A DNA stretch of 64,000 nucleotides from an uncultured Paraburkholderia sp. Its GTDB lineage: Bacteria; Pseudomonadota; Gammaproteobacteria; Burkholderiales; Burkholderiaceae. The position numbers were made by a program, and so were the translations under genes. The notes beneath the pieces were generated by a model. It was not told where the DNA came from, did not search any database, and was given only the letters and a program-made list of their open reading frames with translations. The stretch lies in NCBI GenBank assembly GCA_940747215.1, contig CALNWS010000020.1:1-64000 (forward strand), written 5' to 3'. Shown here piece after piece: positions 1 through 8,910 of this stretch (within the stretch, counting starts at the first letter, position 1; each line of letters begins with the position of its first letter).

Positions 1-311
1 ACCAAGCAGTCCTCCGCATCCTGATCATGATCACCTTCACCATATAATCCATTGCCCGCGCAACGCCACCTTCCAAACTGATCACGGTCGCCAAAACGGC
101 CTGATCACCATCACCGAAATCCGCACTGATAGCGATGAACCCATTTGCCTGAAGCCACCGCCGCATCGAAATTGCCCTGCTTGAAGACCTTGCCGGCTTC
201 GTCGTCGCTGGTCCAGTTCGACGCGGATCATGTCCGTGCTCGCGGTGGCGAACACGAGCGGCGCGCAGAACGTCATCCTGTCGCCGACATTCACGCAGCC
301 GCGCCGGCGCT
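1..311 (-). other. Unassigned decayed coding remnant
   Basis: This stretch has coding-like composition on the minus strand but no sustained frame. One frame gives a short readable piece around 190-270 (VNVGDRMTFCAPLVF, then a segment containing STDMIRVELD), and another gives DEAGKVFKQGNFDAAV. I do not recognise the family. It lies just downstream of the CobD/CbiB-like remnant and may be its continuation or the next gene in decay. Several TGATCA sites fall within the first 110 bases, which I regard as incidental. Confidence 0.3.
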
Positions 312-667
312 CCACACGAGGCCCACGGCCGATTGCAGCGTGCGCGGCGTGCAGTCGTCGCCGACCTCCTGCATCGGACCGCCGTCGCCGGTTGCGAGCG
401 CGTCGAGGCCCGTCTATTCGTTGAGGATTTCACGCGCGCGCGGCACGTCGTCGTTATTCAGCGCGAGATGGATGTCGGTAAAGTGTAATGGCTGAACTGG
501 CGGAAGCCGAGTGTGAAGTACAGCACCGCGACGTTCCACAGGAACGCGAGCGCGAAGTGAATGTGATAAAGCACGTAGTAGACGAGCTCGACGACCAGCG
601 TCCACGGCACCACCACGACGAGCCAAGCGAGCAAACCGTGCTTGGGCTTGCCGGCATCGAATCCGTG
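312..667 (-). pseudogene. CobD/CbiB-family membrane protein, remnant
   Basis: Reading leftward from about 667, one frame gives a hydrophobic N-terminal portion (LLAWLVVVVPWTLVVELVYY, then FLWNVAVLYFTLGFRQFSHY). A frameshift near 490 moves the reading to FTDIHLALNNDDVPRAREIL, which ends in TAG near 423. The next readable segment, DALATGDGGPMQ...CTPRTLQSAVGLVW, resembles the C-terminal part of the same family as I remember it. If so, the central part has been deleted with the TAG at or near the junction. The true N-terminus is missing because this gene is fused to the Nudix gene on its right. The family is related to cobalamin-biosynthesis CobD/CbiB, but the role of this Burkholderia version is not established. 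Confidence 0.5.
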
Positions 668-1235
668 CGCCGCCCTAGTAGCGGAACACCCGCACTTCGT
701 GATGCGCGGGGTTCATCAGAAACGCGAGCGGCACCTCGAAGGCTTCGGCCACTTCGACAGAATCGACCGTCAACGTGAAAGGCGGATGTACGAGACCGAT
801 AACGGGTGTCACGCGAAAGCCGGTGCCGGTCAGATAGTCGGGCAATGCGCCAAGAATTTCGACTCGCGCCGGATCGAGGCCGACCTCCTCCTGCGCTTCG
901 CGCAAGGCGGTGGCGTTTGCATCGGATGGTTCATGGCGGCCGCCGGGGAAACTCACCTAGCCGGCGTGGTCGTTGAGATGGTCGGCGCGTTGAGTCAGCA
1001 GCACGGTCAGGCCGTGTTCGCGCACGACGAGTAGCACGAGTATGGCGGCAACGCGCGGATCGACGTGCTTGTCGCGCCAAGGCGCTTCGACGATCGGTTC
1101 GGGCGCCCACGCGAGACGTTGCTCGAGCGTGCACGCAGGCGCGTCTGGCATTAGACGCGCGCGGCGGCCCGGCGGCAAATCGGCGCCTGTCTCTTCGACA
1201 GGTAGAGTTTCGGGCTCAAAGACAGGGCGGATCAA
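668..1235 (-). pseudogene. CoA pyrophosphatase-like Nudix hydrolase, broken
   Basis: The start at 1235 (MIRPVFEPETLPVEE) opens a frame that stops at a TAG at 958-960, after HLNDHAG. It continues in the same frame as VSFPGGRHEPSDANATALRE, followed by AQEEVGL. That is a full Nudix box (G-x5-E-x7-REUxEExGU) of the NudL/CoA-pyrophosphatase subgroup. Family members have HAGQVSFPGG here, so CAG appears to have become TAG, turning CCAGG into CTAGG. A second TAG follows VRVFRY near 674. The usual C-terminal end (aromatic-rich, with a YFIWG-type motif) is absent, and the DNA passes straight into the CobD-like gene, so a deletion has joined the two genes. The enzyme is almost certainly lost. Confidence 0.8.
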
Positions 1236-1290
1236 CGGGTCTCTCGAATGAGCGTATTAGGAACATACTGCTATTTTGACTTGGCAAACA

Positions 1291-1320
1291 AAAAAGAGCA
1301 CCCGCGAGGGTACTTTTTCT
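1291..1320 (-). terminator. Rho-independent terminator of rplS
   Basis: A GC-rich hairpin (AGCACCC paired with GGGTACT around a GCGA loop, one wobble) is flanked by A and T runs. It sits directly downstream of the rplS stop on the minus strand and probably ends the rpsP-rimM-trmD-rplS transcript. Confidence 0.7.
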
Positions 1321-1328
1321 TACAGCAT

Positions 1329-1715
1329 TTACGCTTGGGAAGCAGCGTGGCCTTTCGAGACCAGCTTTTCCTTGATTCGAGCCGACTTGCCCGAACGGTC
1401 GCGCAGGTAGTACAGCTTCGCACGACGCACATCGCCACGACGCTTCACGACGATGCTTGCCAGCAGCGGCGAGTACGTCTGGAACGTACGCTCGACGCCT
1501 TCGCCCGAAGAAATCTTGCGGACGATGAACGACGAATTCAGACCACGGTTACGCTTGGCGATCACGACGCCTTCGTAAGCCTGAACACGCTTACGCGTAC
1601 CTTCAACCACGTTCACGCTGACAATCACCGTATCGCCGGGAGCGAATTCAGGGATGGTCTTCTCGCCGAGAGAGCGCGCGATTTCTTCCTGCTCGAGTTT
1701 TGCAATCAGATTCAT
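1329..1715 (-). CDS. rplS: 50S ribosomal protein L19
   Basis: This 128-residue protein ([19 protein letters not shown]) has the L19 hallmarks: [40 protein letters not shown] and the C-terminal [21 protein letters not shown]19 lies at the 30S-50S interface of the ribosome. It is the last gene of the rpsP-rimM-trmD-rplS operon, 152 bases after trmD, and is followed by a terminator hairpin. The length is normal and the frame is clean, in contrast to the decayed genes immediately downstream. Confidence 0.97.
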   Translation of the reverse strand: MNLIAKLEQEEIARSLGEKTIPEFAPGDTVIVSVNVVEGTRKRVQAYEGVVIAKRNRGLNSSFIVRKISSGEGVERTFQTYSPLLASIVVKRRGDVRRAKLYYLRDRSGKSARIKEKLVSKGHAASQA

Positions 1716-1867
1716 TACTGACTCCTAGATCCATCTTGTCGGTGTTCGTACCTGCCTTGCGCTTGATTGTTGCGCTCGGCTACGGCCCCGATAGAGGATG
1801 GGTTCACATCTGGCGCCGCACACGCATGTACGACACCGCCTGGTGTCCGCTCGAAAGACCGAGAGCG

Positions 1868-2635
1868 TTAAGCCTTCGACTCTTCTTTTGCGAGACTTGC
1901 GAGCCATGCCTCGTCGGCACAGCTCAACATCTTGTGCCTTCTGGCCTTCACGATCAGATCGGGCCGCTTGCTCAACGTGTTGCGCAGAGCTTCCCGCCGA
2001 CGCCATGCCTCGATTTCCGCGTGATGGCCGCCGAGCAGCACATCGGGCACACGCACGCCGTTATATTTCTCCGGACGCGTGTAATGCGGACAATCCAGCA
2101 GAACGTCGACAAAACTGTCCTGCACCGCCGATTGCGAGTCGTTCAGAACGCCCGGCAATTGACGCACGACGGAATCCATCAACGCCATGGCGGGCAATTC
2201 GCCGCCAGACAGCACGAAGTCGCCGAGACTGACTTCTTCGTCGACGACACGATCGAGCAGACGCTGGTCGATCGCTTCGTAGCGCCCGCACAGCAGAATG
2301 AGACCGGGCTGCGCCGCGAACTGCATGACGCGTTCGTGATTCAACGTAGCACCTTGCGGCGACATCATCACGACACGCGGTGAAGCAATGCCCTGCTCCG
2401 CCTGCGCTGCTTTCGCCGCGCCGATCGTGTCTTCCAGCGGCTTGGCCAGCATCACCATGCCGGGGCCGCCGCCGTACGGACGGTCGTCGATCGTGCGGTA
2501 GTTGTCGGTCGTGAAATCACGCGGATTCCACGTCCGCAAACCGTAGCGCTCCTGCTTGGCCGCCCGGCTGGTGATGCTCCAGTCGGTTAGCGCGCGGAAC
2601 ATTTCAGGAAAGAGCGTGACGACATCGAACTGCAT
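1868..2635 (-). CDS. trmD: tRNA (guanine-N1-)-methyltransferase
   Basis: This 255-residue protein starts [20 protein letters not shown]. It has the SPOUT-class trefoil-knot region ([20 protein letters not shown], then [19 protein letters not shown]) and the conserved [11 protein letters not shown] motif. TrmD methylates N1 of G37 in tRNAs reading CNN/GGN-type codons and so prevents +1 frameshifting. It is essential in most bacteria. The gene follows rimM with a 23-base gap in the standard operon order. It is intact with no unusual features. Confidence 0.97.
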   Translation of the reverse strand: MQFDVVTLFPEMFRALTDWSITSRAAKQERYGLRTWNPRDFTTDNYRTIDDRPYGGGPGMVMLAKPLEDTIGAAKAAQAEQGIASPRVVMMSPQGATLNHERVMQFAAQPGLILLCGRYEAIDQRLLDRVVDEEVSLGDFVLSGGELPAMALMDSVVRQLPGVLNDSQSAVQDSFVDVLLDCPHYTRPEKYNGVRVPDVLLGGHHAEIEAWRRREALRNTLSKRPDLIVKARRHKMLSCADEAWLASLAKEESKA

Positions 2636-2658
2636 CGCTCTCTCCAGTCAGCGAAAAT

Positions 2659-3384
2659 TTAGTAATCGGCTTCCCATTCGACGATGATCTGTTTCGCCAG
2701 TTGGTCGACCGCTTTGACAAGGACACCGACGAACGGGATCAAACGTTTGCCAGTTACCGGCTTGCCATTTTTGTCGCTAGCCGGATATTCGATACGCAAC
2801 ACCGAGTGCGCACCGTTGTCGATCATGTCTGCAACCTTGCCGAGATGGACTCCGGCAACGTTCACCACATCCAAGCCGAGCAAGTCGACCCAATAGAACT
2901 CGTCGGCTCCGAGAGCTGGAAATTCGCTGCGGCTGATATACACGCGAGTGCCGCGCAATGCATGCGCCATATCGCGCTCGGACACACCGCCCAGATGGGC
3001 TACCACACTGTCGCTATGCGTTTTCGCCTGCAACGCAGGCGCCGAGTTGCGCTCTTGACCTCTGAGAAGCCACCACCGCTTCGCGCTTAGCAACGCGTCG
3101 CCGCCATGGCCGGCATCCGCGTGGGCGGCCACCTTGACCCAGCCTTTGAGGCCGTAAGCGTCGACGATTTTGCCGACTTCGACCGCATCGGCCGGCCAGC
3201 TTTCCGCCGTTTCCCCGCGCATTTCTGCGGGCTCGGAACCAGCGGCTGATACATTGGCTTTCGCCTTGCCTTCGGCTTTTACGACCGGCTTGCGGACGAA
3301 TGCACCGAATGGCGCCTGATCAGACGTCTTCGCGCGCGGGGCTACCGCTTTCGTCTTAACGCGACCTGAACTACTGGAATTCAC
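2659..3384 (-). CDS. rimM: Ribosome maturation factor RimM
   Basis: This 241-residue protein has a long, low-complexity N-terminal extension (about 65 residues rich in Lys, Ala and Ser), as beta-proteobacterial RimM often does. The RimM core follows: [19 protein letters not shown], the [20 protein letters not shown] linker and the PRC-barrel-like domain ending in [12 protein letters not shown] and IIVEWEADY. RimM binds r-protein S19 and assists 30S head maturation. It lies between rpsP and trmD. The start is the first ATG of the frame; an internal start would shorten only the extension. Confidence 0.95.
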   Translation of the reverse strand: MNSSSSGRVKTKAVAPRAKTSDQAPFGAFVRKPVVKAEGKAKANVSAAGSEPAEMRGETAESWPADAVEVGKIVDAYGLKGWVKVAAHADAGHGGDALLSAKRWWLLRGQERNSAPALQAKTHSDSVVAHLGGVSERDMAHALRGTRVYISRSEFPALGADEFYWVDLLGLDVVNVAGVHLGKVADMIDNGAHSVLRIEYPASDKNGKPVTGKRLIPFVGVLVKAVDQLAKQIIVEWEADY

Positions 3385-3520
3385 GCTCAGACATAAGAGA
3401 ACCTCGCTGCCAACTTCGACGCCTGTTTCAGCAACACTACTCGCGCATCGGACTGCTCACTCATACCACGCGAGCCGCCGGCCAAACCGACGACGCGATA
3501 TATACGCATGCTAGGTACCA

Positions 3521-3775
3521 TTAAGCGGCCGGCTGCGCCTTTTGCGCTTCTTTCACGAGACGCTGAACGGTCGGCGACAGTTGTGCGCCAACACCTTGCC
3601 AGTACGTCAGGCGATCTTGAGCGATACGGAGTGCTTCGCCCTTCGTAGCGACCGGGTTGTAGAAGCCAACGCGCTCAATGAAGCGGCCGTCACGACGGTT
3701 ACGCGAATCGGTTGCGACGATGTTGTAGAACGGGCGCTTCTTGGAGCCGTCACGAGCCAAGCGGATGATGACCAT
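3521..3775 (-). CDS. rpsP: 30S ribosomal protein S16
   Basis: The 84-residue product begins [20 protein letters not shown] and contains [20 protein letters not shown], both standard for S16. I chose the ATG at 3775 because family members start MV(I/V)IRLAR and because a near-consensus promoter lies just upstream, leaving no room for the longer open frame. It is the first gene of the rpsP-rimM-trmD-rplS operon; 136 bases separate it from rimM. Intact. Confidence 0.97.
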   Translation of the reverse strand: MVIIRLARDGSKKRPFYNIVATDSRNRRDGRFIERVGFYNPVATKGEALRIAQDRLTYWQGVGAQLSPTVQRLVKEAQKAQPAA

Positions 3776-3821
3776 ACTAGAATCCTTGAAAGTCGGGGGT
3801 TCGGAACAACTTAAATATACG

Positions 3822-3850
3822 ATTATAGCGGGAAACTGACACCATAACAA
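3822..3850 (-). promoter_or_regulatory. Sigma-70 promoter of the rpsP operon
   Basis: On the minus strand TTGTTA (3850-3845) and TATAAT (3827-3822) are separated by exactly 17 bases. This matches a housekeeping promoter, about 47 bases upstream of the rpsP start codon. Confidence 0.75.
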
Positions 3851-3948
3851 ACACTTACCGCGATAAACTGAGTGACTGGGTTGCGTCGGCCATACAAACG
3901 GCGCGCCGTGGTGACGCCCGAACGCCCGAACTACCTGACGGAACGCCT

Positions 3949-5170
3949 GTGAAACTCTCAACTTCAACTGCGTTTTTTGCCGCGTCCTTTTCCGCTTCGA
4001 CAGCTCGCGCCTCGCGCTTTCTGGGCTTGCTAACGTGCTCAGTCCGCAGGATCGCGCCCTCTATCGTGCCTTTTCTCGCGACGCTCTGGGCGTTCTGCGC
4101 CACCATGCCGGCGCTCACAGCTCCGCCAATCGATCGCATCAAATTGCCGCCCAGCTTTCACATCGAAGTGTTGTCCGATGAAGTGCCGAGCGCGCGCCAT
4201 GACGCTTTCGCCGAAAAACATTCTCTATTTCTAATATAGACAGCTTTGACGGTCACGTCTATGCGCTCGAACTGCAAAACGGGCGCGTCAACGAGCGCCA
4301 TTTGATTGCGTCGGGACTCGAAAGCCCGGCGGGCGTCGCATGGCGTGACGGCGCGCTGTATGTGTCGGCGGTATCGAAAAATTCTGCGATTCGATGCGAT
4401 CGACACCCATTTGAGCGATCCGCCCAACCCGTCGTCGTCACCGACAAACTGCCGACCGAGACGCATCACGGCTGGAAATTCATCGCGTTCGGCCCGGACG
4501 GCAAGCTGTACGTGCCGCAAGGCGCGCCGTGCAACGTCTGCCTGAAGAACCGCAATCGTTATGGACTGATCGGCCGGATGGACCCGGACGGCAGTCACTA
4601 TGAAGTCGTGGTGCGCGGCATCCACAACTCCGTCGGCTTCGCCTGGCAACCGACGACGCACGATTTGTGGTTCACGGACAACGGCCGCGACCTTCTCGGC
4701 GACGACGTCCCGAGCGATAAGCTCAACCGCGCGCCAGCATGGACTTCGGCTTCCCCTTCTGCCACGGCGGCGACACGCTCGACCCCGAGTTCGGCAAAGG
4801 CCATTCGTGCAGCGAGTTCACGCCGCCCGCGGTCAAACTGGGCGCACACGTGGCCGTGCTCGGCATGCGTCTCTATACCGGGTCCATGTTTCCGGCCGAA
4901 TACCGGAACAACATCTTCATTGCCGAACACGGTTCGTGGAACCGCAGCAAGAAGGTTGGCTACCGCGTGGTACGCGTGGTGACGAACCCTGACGGAAGCA
5001 ACGCGCGCCAGGAAGTTTTCGCTGAAGACTGGCTGCAGCCCGACCGGGACCAGTGGGGCCGCCCGGCCGACATACTTCCGCTGCCCGATGGCTCTCCATT
5101 CCTCTCTACTCTACTCATTAGCGACGACTTCGCGGGCGCCGTCTATCGCGTGACCTATTCGGTGCCGTGA
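3949..5170 (+). pseudogene. PQQ-dependent sugar (sorbosone-type) dehydrogenase, broken
   Basis: The pieces are in different frames but in order: an N-terminal signal-like region and IDRIKLPPSFHIEVLSDEVP; NIDSFDGHVYALELQNGRV; LIASGLESPAGVAWRDGALY; the conserved HHGWKFIAFGPDGKLYVPQG; GIHNSVGFAWQPTTHDLWFT; and after another shift MDFGFPFCHGGDTLD to the C-terminus DFAGAVYRVTYSVP. Frame breaks fall near 4200-4230, 4378 and 4733. Around 5096-5110 an apparent extra 15 bases lengthens LPDGS-LLISDD. Members of this beta-propeller family (GSDH/sorbosone dehydrogenase) are periplasmic PQQ enzymes. This copy cannot give a complete protein. Confidence 0.8.
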
Positions 5171-5265
5171 AGCTCGCGAGCGGTGGCTCGGCGGACCAAC
5201 ATGCGCTAGCAACGACTCACCGCTAGTGCAAAAGCCACCAATCGGCGATCACACCCATCAAGCCA

Positions 5266-5297
5266 TTCACGAGCGCCCGCTATAATGCGCTCGTGAA
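5266..5297 (+). promoter_or_regulatory. TATAAT box inside an inverted repeat, upstream of TM2 gene
   Basis: Two 11-base arms, TTCACGAGCGC (5266-5276) and GCGCTCGTGAA (5287-5297), are perfect inverted repeats. They flank a 10-base spacer that contains TATAAT (5281-5286). No good -35 hexamer is evident. The arrangement could be an operator overlapping a promoter or a 5'-leader hairpin for the downstream TM2-domain gene. Confidence 0.45.
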
Positions 5298-5398
5298 CCA
5301 CATGTCCACCACAGCGCGACAAGCGCAGAATGCGCGAAGGTCCGCACCTCGGTGCGCCGCTCCTTTCGACCGCCTGTCACCCTGATCTCGCCCACTAC

Positions 5399-5866
5399 AT
5401 GTCCACTCTTGTTTCGACTCCGACGCCTTTCAGATCCAAGACCATCACCGCCGCGCTGGCCTTCTTTTTAGGCTACCTCGGCGCGCACCGCTTCTACCTG
5501 TACGGCAAGCGCGACATGTACGGCTGGGCTCACATCGTTGGCATTCTGCTCGGCATTCCCGGCACCATGCTCGTGGTCGCGAGCGAGCGCACGTCGACAC
5601 TCGGCTGGATGCTCGCATTCCCGGGCGCCGTTTCACTGTTTGCCGCGTTTCTCGCCGCCATCGTTTATGGTCTGCGCCCCGATGAAAAATGGGACGCGCA
5701 ATTCAATGCCCATTCGCAACGCAAAAGCCAATCGGGTTGGACGGTCATCTTTATCGTGATTTTTTCGTTGCTGATCGGCGCCTTCCTGTTGATGACCTCG
5801 CTCGCGATCTCCTTCCAGACATACTTCGAAAGTCAGGTGCAGGCTGCCAAAGAACTCTCGCAATAA
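5399..5866 (+). CDS. TM2-domain membrane protein
   Basis: The 155-residue protein starts MSTLVSTPTPFRSK. I preferred this ATG because the frame upstream of it has no family resemblance. The TM2 signature follows: AALAFFLGYLGAHRFYLYGK and YGWAHIVGILLGIP. Further hydrophobic segments are LGWMLAFPGAVSLFAAFLAA and VIFIVIFSLLIGAFLLM, which gives about four membrane segments. The function of TM2 proteins is poorly defined. The gene stands alone between decayed genes and is intact, which suggests it is still under selection. Confidence 0.85.
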   Translation: MSTLVSTPTPFRSKTITAALAFFLGYLGAHRFYLYGKRDMYGWAHIVGILLGIPGTMLVVASERTSTLGWMLAFPGAVSLFAAFLAAIVYGLRPDEKWDAQFNAHSQRKSQSGWTVIFIVIFSLLIGAFLLMTSLAISFQTYFESQVQAAKELSQ

Positions 5867-5986
5867 ACACAGCGCGTATCGCTAGAACAGGTTGAGCTGC
5901 GGATTGACCTGCGCCGGCGTTTCAGTTGCCGCCGCCGACGGTTCGATCCGCCGGAAGTGTCACATATCGAGAATGCCGCGATCGCG

Positions 5987-6889
5987 CTAATTGAACCCTA
6001 ACCGCCGCACAGCATTGTGGAAGCGCTGCTTGAGCAGATCGGCCCACAAACCCTTGCCCTTCATACGTTTCGCGAACGACGAGTCATAGTCTTTCCCGCC
6101 ACGCATATCCCGCACACGCTTACAGCACGCGTTCCATATCGGGCTCGGTGACGAACGGAATAACCGGTGCGATGCTGACGCCCACCGGAATGCCTGCCTC
6201 GCTCAACGTCTTGATGGTGCGCAAGCGACGCGACGGCGCAGCCGCACGCGGTTCGAGCGTGCGTGAGATTTCCGAATCCAGCGTGGTGATGGTGATGACG
6301 GCGACCATGAACTGCCCGCGCGCCGCCATGGGCGCCAACAGGTCGATATCGCGTTCGATTAACGACGACTTCGTGATTGCCGCGAACGGATGATTGCGCT
6401 TGCTGAGAATTTCGACCACCCGCCGGGTAAGTTGCATGTCGCGCTCGACGGGTTGCCACGCATCCATATTCACACCAAGCGTGATGGGCTCCGGCACGTA
6501 AGAGCACTTCGACAACTCTCGCTCCAGCAACTCCGGCGCATTGATCTTCGCGTAAATGCGACTCTCGAAATCGAGCCCCGGCGACAAGCCCAGATAGCTA
6601 GCTGTGCGTAGGCCGCGCGAAGCAATAAATGCAGCTGTGTTCACAGCCACGATACGGGTTCAACGAGACGCCAAATGGAATATCCGGCGAAGCATTGCAC
6701 GTGAGAATGCTTTTGACCCGCTCTTCGAACACCTGAGTGCGCAGCACCTTGGGTTCGTCGCCCTCTTCTTCGGAGACCGAAAGCCAGCCGTCGTCCACCG
6801 CTTCGCGTTGGTCGACTTCGTAGGCCCCTGGAGGTTACCGCGCCGCACCCTTCGCGAGGCGCGGGCGGCGCGATGGAATACTCGGGCAC
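5987..6889 (-). pseudogene. PA0069-family radical SAM protein, broken
   Basis: The best start is GTG at 6889 (VPEYSIAPPAPREGCGAV). The frame shifts several times; the readable order is VDDGWLSVSEEEGDEPKVLR, a GCEHSCIYCFARPTHS cluster motif (CxxxCxxC, the [4Fe-4S]/SAM site), then after a 4-base insertion at about 6600 SYLGLSPGLDFESRIYAKIN through TEPDMERVL. The next part of the family sequence (roughly 40 residues) is missing, and the C-terminus DMRGGKDYD...FAKRMKGKGLWADLLKQRFH follows in another frame, ending at 5987. The P. aeruginosa orthologue PA0069 belongs to the SOS regulon, and a LexA-type box lies upstream here too. The biochemical role is unknown. Confidence 0.8.
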
Positions 6890-6938
6890 TGAATCTTCGG
6901 CAGGGTCGAAATGAGAGTGAGCCACGGCAAATGAACAG

Positions 6939-6980
6939 AACAACGTAAGCACTGTATATTTATACAGTGCTTACGTTGTT
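6939..6980. promoter_or_regulatory. LexA-type operator in a 42-bp palindrome
   Basis: Two 20-base arms (6939-6958, 6961-6980) are exact inverted repeats around a TT centre. The core, CTGTATATTTATACAG at 6952-6967, matches the SOS box CTG-N10-CAG with the alternating TA interior. It lies about 60 bases upstream of the PA0069-family start on the minus strand and downstream of lrp. The outer arms (AACAACGTAAGCA and complement) go beyond a normal LexA box. Confidence 0.75.
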
Positions 6981-7034
6981 TGTCGAGTCCGTTTTTACGT
7001 GCCGTCAAGGCCTCAAGCCGGGCGGATTACACGC

Positions 7035-7523
7035 TCAATAGCCCACCGCGATCGTCAGCGTTTCCTTGATCTCTTCCATTACGACATAGCTCTTCGACTG
7101 CGCCGCGCCGGGCAACTGGAGCAGGATGTCGCCGAGCAATTTGCGATAGTCGGCCATTTCGCCGATCCGTGCCTTGATCAGATAGTCGAAATCGCCCGAG
7201 ACTAGGTGGCATTCCAGCACCTCGGGAATCTTCTGAACCTCGCGGCGGAACTGGTCGAACATATTGCCGCTCTTGTGATCCAGCGTGATCTCTACGAAAA
7301 CCAGCAGCGCCGCACCCAGTTTGGCGGGATTCACGCGTGCGTGATAACCGGTGATTATGCTGTCACGCTCCATGCGTTTCACCCGCTCGATGCACGGTGT
7401 GACCGACAGCCCGACCTGTTCCGCTAGGTCTTTCATGGCCATGCGTCCGTCTACCTGAAGCAGGCGCAGGATCTTGTGATCGAGCTTATCGAGGGCTCGA
7501 ACGGGTTGGCGCTGTGTTCGCAT
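7035..7523 (-). CDS. Lrp/AsnC-family transcriptional regulator
   Basis: This 162-residue protein has an N-terminal AsnC-type helix-turn-helix (LDHKILRLLQVDGRMAMKDL, SVTPCIERVKRMERDSII). A C-terminal RAM/effector domain follows (LLVFVEITLDHKSG, VLECHLVSGDFDYLIKARIG). Proteins of this type sense amino acids. The gene is divergent from and adjacent to dadA, so its likely original job is control of D-amino-acid (alanine) catabolism, as for DadR or BkdR. It remains intact although its neighbour dadA is dead, so it may have other targets or be a recent orphan. Confidence 0.9.
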   Translation of the reverse strand: MRTQRQPVRALDKLDHKILRLLQVDGRMAMKDLAEQVGLSVTPCIERVKRMERDSIITGYHARVNPAKLGAALLVFVEITLDHKSGNMFDQFRREVQKIPEVLECHLVSGDFDYLIKARIGEMADYRKLLGDILLQLPGAAQSKSYVVMEEIKETLTIAVGY

Positions 7524-7631
7524 GGTGTTTTTGCTGAATTTTCTGAAAATACAATAACAAAACCTGCCTGACTGTTAATATTATAGTCTTTAATATTGTG
7601 TGAGTCGCCTCCCCTCCTCCCTGGAGCAGCC

Positions 7632-8910
7632 ATGCGAGTCGTCGCGTTTTGGGCGGTGGCGTCGTCGGAGTGACGAGTGCGTACTATCTGGCGCGTGCAG
7701 GTCACGAAGTGATCGTGATCGGTCGCGAGGCCGGCCCGGCGCTCGAGGCCAGTTTTGCCAACGCGGGACAGATTTCTCCCAGCTATGCGTCACCCTAAGC
7801 CGCGCCGGGCGTGCCGTTGAAGGCTGTCAAATGGATGTTCCAGAAGCATGCGCCGCTCGCCATCCGCCTCGACGGCACACAATTCAGCTCCAGTGGATGT
7901 GGCAGATGACGCAAAACTGCACGTCGTCGCGTTATGCGGTGAACAAGGGCCGCATGGTGCGCCTCGCCGAATACAGTCGCAGATTGTCTGTAGGTGCTGC
8001 GCGCTGAAACCGGCATTCAATACGAAGGCCGCACGGGCGGTACGTTGCAAGTGTTCCGCACGCAACAACAAATTCGACGGTGCCGTGAAAGACATCGCCG
8101 TGCTTCAGGGAGCGAACGTGCCGTATGAACTGCTCTCGCCTGCCGAACTGGCGAAAGCCGAACCGGCGCTCGCCGCTGTTTCTCACAAACTGACTGACGG
8201 GTGGCCTGTGCCTGCCGGACGACGAAACCGGCGACTGTCAGATGTTCACCACGCGCCTCGCCGCGATGGCCGAAGAACTCGGCGTGAAATTCCGCTACAA
8301 CACGCCGATCGACGCACTCGCCGTGGCCGGCGACCGCATTGCCGGTGTGCAGTGCAATGTGGGTGTGCAGTGCAATGTGGCAGCGAAATGGTGCGCGCGG
8401 ATTCATTTGTCGTGGCACTCGGTTCCGTATTCCACGAACTTCCTGTCCGGCCTCGTCAAGATTCCAGTGTACCCGCTCAAGGGCTATTCGATCACCGCGC
8501 CGATCGTCAACGAAGCAACCGCGCCGGTTTCCACTGTGCTCGACGAGACATACAAGATTACGATCACCCGTTTCGACGACCGGATTCGCGTCGGCGGCAT
8601 GGCGGAGATCGTCGGTTTCGACAAATCGCTGCGGCAAGCGCGCCGCGAAACGCTCGAACTATGCGTGAACGACTTGTTCCCCGGCGACGGCGATACGTCA
8701 AAGGCAAGCTTCTGGACCGGCTTGCGCCCGATGACGCCGGACGGCACGCCGATTGCCAATCTGTACCTGAACACGGATCACGGCACGCTCGGCTGGACGA
8801 TGTCGTGTGGATCGGGTCAACTGCTGGCAAACGTGATGTCGGGCAAGCAGCCCGCAATCGCGTCAGAACTGATCTTCCGACAGCGCCAGCACGCTTTCGT
8901 CGCCCTTTGA
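7632..8910 (+). pseudogene. dadA: D-amino-acid dehydrogenase DadA, broken
   Basis: The start ATGCGAGTCGTC (7632) is followed by a shifted FAD-binding region, [28 protein letters not shown] then meets TAA at 7797 where the family has Trp ([12 protein letters not shown]). Later segments change frame several times: [83 protein letters not shown] and [20 protein letters not shown]. An 18-base tandem duplication lies at 8344-8379. The natural C-terminus is gone, and the frame overlaps the convergent acyl-CoA dehydrogenase end. DadA is a membrane flavoenzyme that oxidises D-amino acids; this copy is not functional. Confidence 0.9.
8344..8379 (+). repeat. 18-bp perfect tandem duplication in dadA
   Basis: GGTGTGCAGTGCAATGTG occurs twice in direct succession (8344-8361, 8362-8379), adding six residues (VQCNVG repeated). 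It resembles a replication-slippage product, as at several other sites in the window. Confidence 0.9.

Noticed and set aside
20-115. Cluster of TGATCA-containing motifs as a regulatory or methylation island
   Set aside because: The spacing is irregular and the region reads as decayed coding sequence; no methylation or regulatory meaning can be supported.
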